From contig NW_014013173.1 of assembly GCF_000611645.1 (NCBI RefSeq), forward strand, positions 1 to 26,748: a DNA stretch of 26,748 bases, in the 5' to 3' direction. Under the pieces are notes generated by a model. It was not told the DNA's origin and made no database searches. It saw only the letters and a list, made by a program, of their open reading frames with translations. The position numbers and the translations under genes were made by a program. Source of the stretch: Monoraphidium neglectum (taxonomy: Eukaryota; Chlorophyta; Chlorophyceae; Sphaeropleales; Selenastraceae). Of this stretch, positions 9,446 to 18,808 are shown in pieces (the stretch's first letter is position 1; each line of letters opens with the position of its first letter).

Positions 9446-10488
9446 GCGCAGCGCAGGAGGACGGCAGCGCCTCCACTTAAGGTCAAGGGTCGAAAGGTTT
9501 GTGTCCCTACACCATGTTTCGCCAGTTCAGTCTGGATGCAGGCTCTTTTGTATTGCCCTGCTGCATGTGGCCACCAGGCCACGGGGGAGCGGTTACGCTC
9601 GGCTCAGCATCAGCTGTCTGGGAAGCGCCGCTTGCCGGGCAGCCACCGTCAGGCCGCTGCACTCAGCGACTTGTTGTGAACGCTGGCACCGCACAAGCCC
9701 CCAGGCACGCCTGGTGCAGCTTGAAGGCCAGCTTGCCACGTTGGGACGATTGGTAACCAAGTGGAACACGTCGTGCTTACGCGGGTATCTGCTGGCTGCA
9801 GAAGGCGCAGACGTCGTCACGCGTGGGTCTACTGTCTGTCACCTTTGAGTGGCCAAACCGGGCGACTGGCAAGGCGTGTCATGTCTGCGCGTGCGCAAAC
9901 ATGCGTTCCAACGCGTTAAGCAGGTGCACCCGTGCCTTTTTCCAGCTGCCCACCAAAGGCAAGGACAGCCTGCTTGCCGCGCTGCTGCGAGCACTGCCCC
10001 CGGGCCCCCGCTGCTCGGATTAGATGTGTTCAGTGTTGGGGCTGAGGCTAGGGCAGTGGCTGTTGGCCGGTGACAGCCAAACTTTCAGGGGCGCATGAAA
10101 AACAAGGCTGGGGTGAGTAATGCCGCCATGATGCGCCCTGAAAGCGGGGCCTGACAAGCAAGAGCAGGTTTCTTGCAAAAATCAGAATGTTGGTGAGCAC
10201 TGATTTGACTGCCTGCGGCTCAGCATTTAGCTGTGGCAATTCAGGAATCTAGCCGGTCTGCAGTATGTGACGCGAATGCCGGGGTGGATCCAATGGGAGC
10301 TGAGGGCTCATTTCAGCCGGTGTCACCTCTTGTGGCACTGGCAACTTGCAAGCTCCACTGGACCGTTCACTCTGTGGCTGTGCCATCCCATCCTGGCACC
10401 GCCGATTCGTACATATGTCTCTGATGTTCGTACATATGTCTCTGATGAAAGCAGCAGCGCCAGGTCTCCGCAGATACCAGGCTCATCA
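9446..10488. other. Intergenic region between DUF155 and ALKBH8-like genes
   Basis: The two genes run in the same direction, so this stretch should hold the promoter and 5' UTR of the ALKBH8-like gene. No gene could be supported. An open frame of the ALKBH8 gene extends upstream to an in-frame ATG at 10276 that would add 71 residues without domain resemblance. A short segment near 9951-10023 after a pyrimidine tract and CAG looks exon-like, but it ends in a stop and joins to nothing. No TATA box was recognised. A perfect 21-nt tandem duplication sits at 10406-10447. Confidence 0.4.
10406..10447. repeat. Perfect 21-nt tandem duplication
   Basis: Two identical adjacent units, 10406-10426 and 10427-10447. 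Each contains the palindrome ACATATGT and ends in CTGATG. It lies 41 bp upstream of the proposed ATG of the ALKBH8-like gene. In that gene's frame it would encode a repeated TYVSD-type peptide if translation began further upstream. Confidence 0.9.
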
Positions 10489-13400
10489 ATGTTTCGGAGG
10501 CCTCCCAACAGTGATCCCACTCTGCATCTGCGTGTGAGACATGCAGGGACCACAAATTTTACACTTGACGAGATAGACCAGCTGCAGGCCGCCTTCTCGG
10601 CGTTCGGTGCTTGCGAGCACGTCGTGGACCGCCTGTATGTGTGTTTCACTTATCAAAGTGTGCAGCAAGCTGTTCAAGCGCACCGGCATCTGGATGGCGC
10701 CAGCATCGCTTTAGCGAACGGCGGCAGCAAGCGGCTGGAGGCGCGATACTGCGTGCCCCGCCACCAACAGGTGCGCACCACTGAAGGATAGGCCCAGCGG
10801 TTGCCGGTTCATTGTGCACGCCTTCTTAACAATCACATTCCTGCGGCGGTTTGCCCCCATGCGGCTCCAGTGCACTGCTGCAGGCCGAAAGCCCACTGCC
10901 GCCGTGCTAACGCCGCTGATTGCTCACCGCCTCGCAGGAGGCCGAGCAGGCGTCACCAGACGCGGTGACGACCTCCGAGGAGATGAGGATCCCCGGCCTG
11001 CTGCTGGTGCCCGACTTTGTGAGCCCAGAAGAGGAGGCCGCGCTGCTGGCGGCAATCGATGCAAATCATGGCGGCTGGTCGGCGCTGGCGAAGCGGCGGG
11101 TGCAGCACTATGGCTATCGGTGAGGCGCGGCTGCGGGCGGCTGGCCCACCTGATAGGATGAGCGAGGGCGCTTGCCGGGCAGCTGCGGGGCAGGCGCCCG
11201 CGCCTGCGCGCCCGGGGCGCGCATGCGATTGGCGCGTGGTCTTGCAGCCGCTGCAGCTGTTTGCTGCAGTGCAGCTGCGTGGTAGCTCCCAGCGCGTTCA
11301 TCCCGCTCCTGGCGAGGCTTGAAACAAATGCTCGCATCCAATTCACAAGCAACGTGTATTCGTTTTCAAGCTTGTGTTAGACAGAATCTTGCTGCACGCC
11401 ACAACCCAGGTTTGAGTACGCCGTCCGCGGCGTTGACCCGCGGCAGCGCGCTGGCGAGCCCCTGCCCAGCTGGCTCTCCCCCGTCCTCGCCCGCATCGCC
11501 GCCGCGCCCGGCCGCCTGGGGGCGCCGCCGGCGCTCGACCAGGCCACGGTCAACGAGTACACGCCCGGCGTCGGCCTGGCCCCCCACGTCGACACGCACT
11601 CTGCATTCGAGGGCGCGGTCCTGTCTCTGACCCTGGCCGGCGGCGCCGCGATGGAGCTGCGGCGCGGCGGCGAGCGGCGCGCGCTGCTGCTGCCGCCGCG
11701 GTCGCTGCTGGTCATGGGGGGAGAGGCGCGGTACGCGTGGTGAGCGGCGGGGGGAGAAGCGGGGCCGTTGCGGCGGACGGAGGCTTTACTTTTAAGAGCG
11801 CCCCTGCAGGCACTGTTCGCGGCTCGCGCCTGCCAGTCTGCCTCGTTTGAAACAAGGCAAACGAGTCGTTTCTGATAAGGCGCCCTGCTTTCCTTCCTGC
11901 CACATCATATATATGCTGGACTGATCACCTCCTAATCTGAATCTTGCTTGCCTGGTAATCAAATCCGGCAATTTCCCGCCAACACCACAAATGTAGGCAG
12001 CACTACATCCCGCACCGGAAGAGTGATCTGGTGGGCGGCATCCCGGTGCTGCGCCCGCCGAGGCGCGTAAGCATCACGCTGCGGCAGGTGCGGGACCCGG
12101 GGCAGCCGTGCCGCTGCGCGTGGCCGGAGCAGTGCGACAGCCAGCTGGGCGCGCAGCCGCCGACGCGGCTGCAGGTGCTGGCACAGCAGCTGCAGCAGCA
12201 GCAGCGGCAGCAGGAACAGCAGCAGCAGCAGGGGCAGCAGCGTGAGCATCCACATCATCTACTCATCAATGGACAGCAGCCGGGATGGGAGCAGCAGCAG
12301 CAGGAACAGCGGGGGCAGCAGCAGCAGCAGCAGGAGCAGCAGCAGGAGCAGCAACTGCAGAAGGAGCGGATACCAGGAGAGAGTGAAGGGCAGCGGCAGG
12401 ACGAGGAGCAGCGGCAGCAACAGCCAATCATGCCGGTGAACGGCAGCAGCAGCCACAGCCCTCACAGCAGCAAATGTGCGGACACTCCTGCAGCTGCGGC
12501 GGCAGCGGCGCAGGCGCACGCGCCCGCCCCTCCAGCGGAAACTGAAGGGTCGGAAGCCGCTGAGCAGCTGGCGCAGCAGCTGGAGTCAGCTTACGTGCAC
12601 CGTGTCTATGACGCGATAGCCCCTCACTTCAGCTCGACGCGGTTTGCGATCTGGCCAAAGGTGTGGCTGGGGGTCATCCTGCTGGGTCAAGGAGCAAGGG
12701 GGGCAGGCAGAGCTTTGTGTCACCCATGCGCGCGGGCCTCACATGCAGGGGAACTCGGCTGCCACGGGGCGGCCTCGCTCTGCGTGCTCTTCGTTCCTTG
12801 CGCCAGGGCCATTGAAGTTGCGCCCCAAAACGCCATGAATTGCGCTGACTTATCCGGTCGCGGCGGACCGCAGCCGTTTGAACCTGCTTGCAACAGAATC
12901 GAACCCACACCACCACAAACAGACCGGCAAATCTCCTTGACTCGCAAAATCGCAAACCCGCAGGTCAGGGAGTTCATGGAGCGCCTGCCCCGCGGGGCGG
13001 TGGTTGCTGACGTCGGCTGCGGCAACGGAAAGTACTTTGGGGTGCGGCGGGACGCCGCAGTCCTCGGCAGCGACAGGAGCACGGGTGAGCAGGTGGTCGG
13101 GAATAAGCAGCCGTCGGGCAAATTTTGATGTGCTGCCAAATCACCAACAGGTGGCCAAAGTGGTTGATAGACTGTGTGCTGTTGGAGCACTTTTCAACAC
13201 AGTCGAAACATCAGGGACCTGTCCGCCGCCCTGTTTTTGGTTGGCTGCAAACTGGGCAGTTGGATAGCTACGCAAACCCGCGCACGCCGTCTGTCTGCCC
13301 CTTGCAGCCGCAGATTGCGCCGCGATCGCATGCCTCACGCACGCCTTCGTCAACGCGCTCGCCCATCCCCGCTCCCGCCGCCGCCCGACCCGCAGGCCTA

Positions 13401-13617
13401 GCCGCGGTCGCGGCGCGCCGCCTCGTGCCCTCCACGCTGCCGTCTCTGTACATCCCGACCGCCGACGTGCTGGTCGCAGACGCTCTGGCCCTGCCGTACC
13501 GCGGCGGCTGCTGCGACGCGGCGCTGTGCGTGGCGGTGCTGCACCACATCAGCAGTGAGGAGCGGCGGGGGCGGCTGCTGTCAGAGCTGCTGCGCCTGCT
13601 GCGGCCGGGTGAGGCTC

Positions 13618-13665
<48 letters not shown>

Positions 13666-14569
13666 TGTGTCTGTGTTGGTGTATCTTTGTGATTTTGCTG
13701 TGGTGGTGGTGATGAATGGTTTTTACATTGTACCGCCGTTCAGGGGCAGGGTTGGGCTGGGAGCGCGAGTTGAGGGCCCAGGGCTGTGGCCGACTGAGCA
13801 GGGTCTCGCTGCGTGGCCGAGTCAGGTTGAGGGTGGCCGGCGAGCAAAACAGAAGGGCATCGCGTGTGTCATGGTGCAGACCAAGGGCGACCTTTCACCT
13901 TCCTGGCGGTGTGGCCGACGCTGTGCGCGGCAGGCTCTGGCAATCGTGCTCCCCGTCCGGCACAGGCACTGCCTTCCGCCACAATCTCTGGGCAGCCAGC
14001 CGGACGTGCCAGTCATATCTGACGGGAACCAAACGGTCACCCTCCTCTACGCAGGCGGCCGCGCTCTGGTCACTGTCTGGGCCACAGATCAAGAGGAGCC
14101 CCACAAAACCATCGCCAAATGGGCGCCCTTCGCTGGCGCGCCGCAGCCGCCGGCGCCGGCTGGGGGCAGCAGCATGGTCGGACCGCCAGAGGGGGGCAGA
14201 AGGGAGGACGAGGGGGCGGCGGCGGGCGGGCAGGGCCCGGCGGGGGACTATTTGGTGCCTTGGCACCTGCCGTTCAACAGGGCCGGCGGCGCGCCCGCCG
14301 CCGCGGCGGCGGCAAAGGCGGCGCCGCACCCCGGTGAGGGCGGGGATGCGCAGCGGCAGCTCGCAGGCGCAGGGGGCGCGGCGGCGGCGCCGGGCGCGGC
14401 GCGGTTGGATGCAGCGAAGGGCGCGGTGGTCTTTCAGAGGTACTACCATTTGTTTGAGCGGGGAGAGCTGGAGGCCCTGGTCGCGCGCGTGCCGGGCGCC
14501 ACGCTGGTTGACTCATTCTACGACAGGAGCAACTGGTGTGCGGTGTTCGAGCGCGCCGCCGCCGTATGA
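10489..14569 (+). CDS. ALKBH8: ALKBH8/TRM9-type tRNA wobble-uridine modifying enzyme
   Basis: In known ALKBH8 proteins the methyltransferase forms mcm5U at U34 of certain tRNAs and the AlkB domain hydroxylates it. Seven exons: 10489-10770, 10938-11119, 11410-11739, 11997-12660, 12964-13084, 13396-13608 and 14055-14569 (2307 nt, 768 aa; all phases agree). An N-terminal RRM-like region covers about 1-90. The 2OG-Fe(II) oxygenase follows: NEYTPGVGLAPHVD gives His214 and Asp216, WQHYIPHRKSD gives His267, and RVSITLR gives Arg288 and Arg294. The family's Cys-rich end is present (CRCAWPEQCDSQ). A Gln-rich linker spans about 323-410. The TRM9-like domain has YVHRVYDAIAPHFSSTRF, WPKVREFMERLP, the SAM motif DVGCGNGKYF (from Asp502), DALALPYR, CVAVLHHISSEERR and LLRPGGRALVTVWA. 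It ends in YYHLFERGELEAL and a terminal RSNWCAVFE. The methyltransferase tail carries Gly/Ala-rich inserts. All catalytic residues are intact. The start is chosen next to the RRM; an in-frame ATG at 10276 is an alternative. Fusion and identity are very secure. Confidence 0.93.
12169..12430 (+). repeat. CAG-rich tract encoding a Gln-rich interdomain linker
   Basis: CAG-rich DNA in exon 4 of the ALKBH8-like gene encodes about 88 residues, roughly half glutamine, mixed with Glu and Arg. It is interrupted by HPHHLLINGQQPGW. It sits between the Cys-rich end of the oxygenase and the TRM9-like domain. The codons are mostly CAG, so the tract is prone to length variation. Confidence 0.9.
13621..13662. 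repeat. (GT)21 microsatellite in ALKBH8 intron 6
   Basis: A pure GT tract begins 12 nt after the donor GTGAGG (13609-13614) of the 446-nt intron 13609-14054. It continues as degenerate GT-rich sequence to about 13690. Confidence 0.95.
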
Positions 14570-14815
14570 CGCCGCTTCTGCCGGAGCTGCCATTCTCAAC
14601 ATCTGCGGGCGGCGCCCGGTCGGTCCCTGGCCTGCGAGGACCTGTATCCCCAGCTTGCCTGCTCTGAGGCGGCCTTTTGCAACGCATCCCGCCTCCTGCT
14701 GTTGTATGTCGACCAACGCACCTAATTTTTCCCAAAGATTCATGCAACTCGTTGGTTGAAGAGCGGCGGTCAGTCAAGCATCGCTCAAACGACCTGTTAC
14801 AACTGCGGAGCGCGC
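14570..14815. other. Short tail-to-tail spacer between ALKBH8-like and TrmJ-like genes
   Basis: Only 246 bp separate the stop codons of the + and - strand genes. No TGTAA is visible on the + strand here or before the assembly gap, so the ALKBH8-like transcript probably runs into the opposing gene. The only TTACA is at 14797-14801, almost at the stop codon of the - strand gene. Confidence 0.6.
14797..14801 (-). terminator. Candidate polyadenylation signal (TGTAA on - strand)
   Basis: TTACA on the + strand, 15 nt past the stop codon of the TrmJ-like gene. It would give an unusually short 3' UTR. Chance occurrence of a 5-mer is possible. Confidence 0.3.
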
Positions 14816-17800
14816 TCATCGCCACCGGCCGCTGCCGCGTTGCCCGACCAGCTTTGAAATCATGCCATGCAGGGTGGCCACCTCCTGCTTCGACAGCCGC
14901 GGCACGCGGCGCAGCAGGTTGCGGATGTTGGCCTGTGATGGCAGACGAAAGTTTGTGGCAGTGAGCACGGTCAGGGGTCACTCAAGGGTGATGGTGCCAT
15001 TTCAAGAGGGGCATGGATATGCAGACAGTCACAGGACATGCTCCAGGGACTCAAGAAAAAAAGACGTTAAAAGGGTGCAGCACAGGGCAGGTTCAGCGGT
15101 CAATCAAGGTGGGTGCGCCCCCCCCCCCCCCCCNNNNNNNNNNNNNNNNNNNNNNNNNNNNNNNNNNNNNNNNNNNNNNNNNNNNNNNNNNNNNNNNNNN
15201 NNNNNNNNNNNNNNNNNNNNNNNNNNNNNNNNNNNNNNNNNNNNNNNNNNNNNNNNNNNNNNNNNNNNNNNNNNNNNNNNGGGTGCGCCCCCCCCCCCCC
15301 CCGACTGCTGGGCACCTGTGTCGAAGGCTTGCGGGTCTCCACCTCAAAGTACCCTGTGCGAATTAGAAATTTTAGGGTGCAATGGGTTCAACGTCAACAA
15401 AGAGTCGACACGCGCTCAGGATCCTCCCTTCTCGCGGCGAGCGGAGGCAGTCCGCCGGCCCTGCGCCGGCCTGGATCTCGCCCAGCTGGACTCCAGCCCT
15501 CGGCGCAGTCTGCTGGCCCGCACACCCCGCCCCGCCTGCGACGATGCGATATGATTCGATAGCCCCCCACGCGCACCCGCGGCGTCGAGCTCAGCAAAGA
15601 GGCGCTGCAGGAAACCCTCAGAGTCTGCCATGGACGCGAGCTCCTGCGCGTTGGCCAGGTCTGGCCGCGACGCCAACCCTGATGACACCGCCCCCGTGGA
15701 TGCCGCCGCTGGGCCCTGCAGGGACCCCAAGGTGTCCTCGACCCCACCCACGCCGCCTCCTCGGATGCTGCCGCCATCGCCGCCGCTGCCGTCCGAGCTG
15801 CCCCCAAAGCTCCCGTACCCGTCTGCGCCCCTCAAATGGTCAAAATCAAAGTCGCTGCTGCTGCCGCTGGTCTCGTACCCCGGGTTGTCTGCGTCGCAGA
15901 TCGACCCGCTGTCTGCTGCCGCACTCGAGCGCCGCCCCGGGGCCCCCTTGGCGGCGGCGGGAGTAGCGCCGCTCACGGTGTTCGAAGGGCTGCGGAGTTC
16001 CCGCCGCCAGAGGGGGTAGAGTTCGTAGCAGCAGACGAGGACGGCCTGTGCCAGGTTCAGAACTGCAAAATCGGGGTCCGAGTCCACCACCACAATCTTC
16101 CCTGGGGTTGCACACAGCGACATGTGGATAGGCGGCGCGTTGCGTTTTTGGTCAGCCTGGTAGCTCATCCTAAAAAGGAAACCATGGCCGTTCAGGATTC
16201 AATCGCATGTGGCAGGGGCGCGCCGCTGAAGCTTACTGTCGGAGGATCAAACTGGCGAGCAGCTGCTGCGGCCCTGCCAGGTAAAGGCAGATCCAGAACA
16301 GCCTCGCCAGCGCGCAGCTGAGGCCGTGTTTGCCGGCACAACGCAGGCTGGCTGCATGGGCCGCCATCCCCAGCCCCGCAGACGCCCCACCTGCCATCGC
16401 CACCTCCTCATTAGTCAATCCCGACGACTCGCGCCCAAACATGAGACCGATCCTCGGCGCCCCCGCCGCCGCCCCGCCAATTTCGCCACCTCCCAGCCCA
16501 GAGGTGCTGCCGGCCCCGCTCTCGCCGCTGCTGCCGCCATCCCCATGTGGCTGCGCAGGTACCCCATGCTGCCCGGGTGACGGCAGGAAATGCTCTGCGT
16601 AGTCATCTTTGAGGTCACGCGTCATGACATAATCCTGGGGTGATCGAAGCGGGTGTTCACAATAAGTCAGGCGCTCACGCACCGGCGTGGGAGGGCAGTA
16701 CTTAGTGCAGCGGAGCAGAGGATGTGGAACGCTGCGGGTGACCGCCCACTGCGAGCCGCAATCATAACAGGTGAAAGCACACTGCAGGGCCACAACAGGT
16801 GTGCCCTGCCCTCACGGGGTCGATACGCAGGCTCTGCCCCACCTTGTGCATGAAGCGGCGGCGCGCCGTCGCGGCGTACAAGTGCGTGAGGTCGGCGGTG
16901 GCCTCTGCCAGGGAGCTGCAGAGGCGCGCTGAATCCAGCAGATCCGAGGCGCCGACTGGACGGGTAGACGTGGTCAGACGGGGGCGTTGCACAATGGGGG
17001 CGATGATACGGTGTGTGTGTGTGAGAGGGAGAGTGTGTGGGTGTGTTTGGGGGGTGTCGCTCAATGTACGCGGTGGCCGCTGCTGGTCGCCATCAAAACC
17101 AGCAGCGGCCAATGGCAACCAGCAGTTGCCTGGCGCTCAGTGAGGTTGGGCTTAGAGAATTCTTTGCTTGTGCTGAGGACTCATGCAGATTGCAGGCCGA
17201 TAGCAGGCCCTAAGCGGCGGCCATCAGGGTAGGGAGCAGACGGTGTGTGTTGCGGGCGTCGGAGTTGTGAGGAGGGGTGGGGCCGCACCTGACGTGGCGA
17301 CCGCCAGGGGGTTGGGCCATCCATCACGCGGCGCCACCAGGCGCAGGTCGCACAGTCCGAAATTCTGGTGCAGGCGTCAGTCGACGACGGCAAATGGAGG
17401 GACATGTGAGGTGCGCCCGCGGCGGCGTCGGGCGCTGCTGCTGCACACGCGCGGGTGGGCACCTGCGGGTGCAGCCGCCCACCCGCACCTTCATTGCCCG
17501 AGCAGCCGACCCAATGTTCTCGCCCATCGTCGTGTTGACAAGGATTATGCTGGGGGTGTGGGCCAGGTTGGACATTGGTGGTGCGGTTTTTGATGGGGCA
17601 CAGCCACCATGCCATGCGCAGGCGCACACGGCTTGATGTGGCTCGTTGCATTAGCAGCATTGACCGCATCGCGGGCTTTGAGCTCACCAAGGGGGCACCA
17701 CGTCGCGTGCTGCTGCACAACGGACCGCCGGCCGCCGCGCCCGTGCCGCAACCGCAGCGGAGGCATGAAGTGAAGGGCCCCATCCCTGAACGCAGTGCGC

Positions 17801-17830
17801 TGACGCATGGCATGTTCGTGGCCGCATCAT
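14816..17830 (-). CDS. SpoU/TrmJ-type RNA 2'-O-methyltransferase, probably plastid-targeted
   Basis: Bacterial TrmJ methylates the ribose 2'-OH of tRNA nucleotide 32 using SAM. Eight - strand exons: 17830-17688, 17549-17489, 17364-17289, 16955-16843, 16634-16391, 16101-15577, 15353-15316 and 14932-14816 (1317 nt, 438 aa; all phases agree). Motif 1 is NTTMGENIGSAARAMKNFGL with the conserved Arg65. Motif 2 is GLMFGRESSGLTNEE (about 194-208). Motif 3 is DSDPDFAVLNLAQAV (about 219-233). Together they form the SPOUT knot and SAM pocket. LRLVAPRDGWPNPLA and LLDSARL are further family hallmarks. The TrmJ-specific C-terminal helices are present, split by introns: EGFLQRLFAELDAAG, YFEVETRKPSTQ and NIRNLLRRVPRLSKQEVATL. 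The first 48 residues are Ala/Arg/Ser-rich, lack acidic residues until near the end, and contain AVRCAAA, a chloroplast-transit-like cleavage pattern. Insertions include a Gly/Ser linker (about 153-190) and a Ser/Gly/Asp-rich disordered stretch (about 245-350). The substrate position is inferred from the family. Intron 7 (15315-14933) contains the assembly gap. Confidence 0.9.
15134..15280. other. Assembly gap (147 N) flanked by duplicated C-tract ends
   Basis: The N run is preceded by GGGTGCG plus 16 C (15111-15133) and followed by GGGTGCG plus 15 C (15281-15302). The gap lies within the last intron of the TrmJ-like gene, so no coding exon need be missing. Confidence 0.98.
17011..17046. repeat. 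GT-rich microsatellite in TrmJ-like intron 3
   Basis: GTGTGT tracts interrupted by GAGAGGGAGA, within the intron 17288-16956. On the coding (-) strand it reads as a CA tract ending about 55 nt before the acceptor. Confidence 0.85.
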
Positions 17831-18481
17831 TTGCGCATGCAAACAAGCCTGCTGCACTGTGGCACGAGCGATTGGACTCGCGGACGGATCCGTCCTCGGT
17901 GCAGCGCTCAGTTCACTACACAATGCTATAATATTCTCGTCTCAATCTTGTAGTCGATTGAATTGCGCGCAGCCGTGCTTCATTTTGAGCGCAGGTGCAC
18001 ATGTGTCACTCGTGCCGGTGTACCACATTCAGGGCATATGTAGTGTTGGCAGCGTCTCATATGAGTGCAACTATGGTGATTTTTAAAATTTAACCGTGAT
18101 CACCCACGCTTGTGCTTACCGCACCACGTAGCGGGCTGCGTTGCGAAGGACTGCTCGTGATGTGGCGCGATGCTGCTCAACCACAAGCGGCGCCCTACTT
18201 GTGGAGAAGCTACACAACTTGAAAAATCGAACCTTAATGGAACACACACATCAGATACACCCACTGAGGTGAGACCCCCATTAATTGCCTCAGGCAGTTG
18301 CGGTGAAGCCGCAGCTGCTGCGGCTCGTTCAAATTGCGCCGTTGCCAGTGAACCATCCATTCCCATCCACCGCCAAATGCGATTGGCCTGCATCCTTCCA
18401 AACATATTCAAATTGTCGAAACGCCCCGTAGCTATCCACCAGGCCTGATCGACCTCACCGACAGCTTGGGGAGAGGCCAGG
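17831..18481. promoter_or_regulatory. Head-to-head intergenic region, candidate bidirectional promoter
   Basis: The 651 bp lie between the start codon of the TrmJ-like gene (- strand) and that of the disordered-protein gene (+ strand). The region is AT-richer than its flanks, with TATAATATT at 17927-17935 (about 100 bp upstream of the TrmJ ATG) and TTTTTAAAATTTAA near 18080. No specific factor site was recognised and no gene is supported within it. Confidence 0.4.
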
Positions 18482-18774
18482 ATGGACCCTGGGACCTTCA
18501 CCGGCCGCGTGACGCGCAGCCGCGCACGCGGGCTCACGCGTGAGTGCGCTGGGACGCTGCATCGCGCTTGTGGGCTGGCTGGGGAGTGCAGCGTGCTGAT
18601 CTACTCCTTCCCTCTTCGCCGCCCTTCCCCCTCGCGCAGCTGCAACCGCCCCTGCTGGTAGGAAGAAGAGGGGCACGTCCGATGGCACCACCCCTTTCAA
18701 GCAGGTGCCTTCCCTTGGGTGCTGTTTCGGGGGGAGGGGCACTCTGAGCGTCAGATGCGTGCTGCTATCTATTC

Positions 18775-18808
<34 letters not shown>

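Noticed and set aside
9823..10023. Small exon-like segment ending ALLRALPPGPRCSD
   Set aside because: It is preceded by a pyrimidine tract and CAG, but it ends in a stop and no upstream exon or family match was found.
13716..14759. 347-codon + frame overlapping the last ALKBH8 exon
   Set aside because: It is the shifted frame of the methyltransferase exon, Arg-rich and without motifs; the in-phase frame carries GGRALVTVWA and the correct C-terminus.
14274..14981. 235-codon - frame across the ALKBH8/TrmJ junction
   Set aside because: It covers the TrmJ last exon in the wrong frame and then runs antisense to ALKBH8. The frame with NIRNLLRRV ends at 14816.
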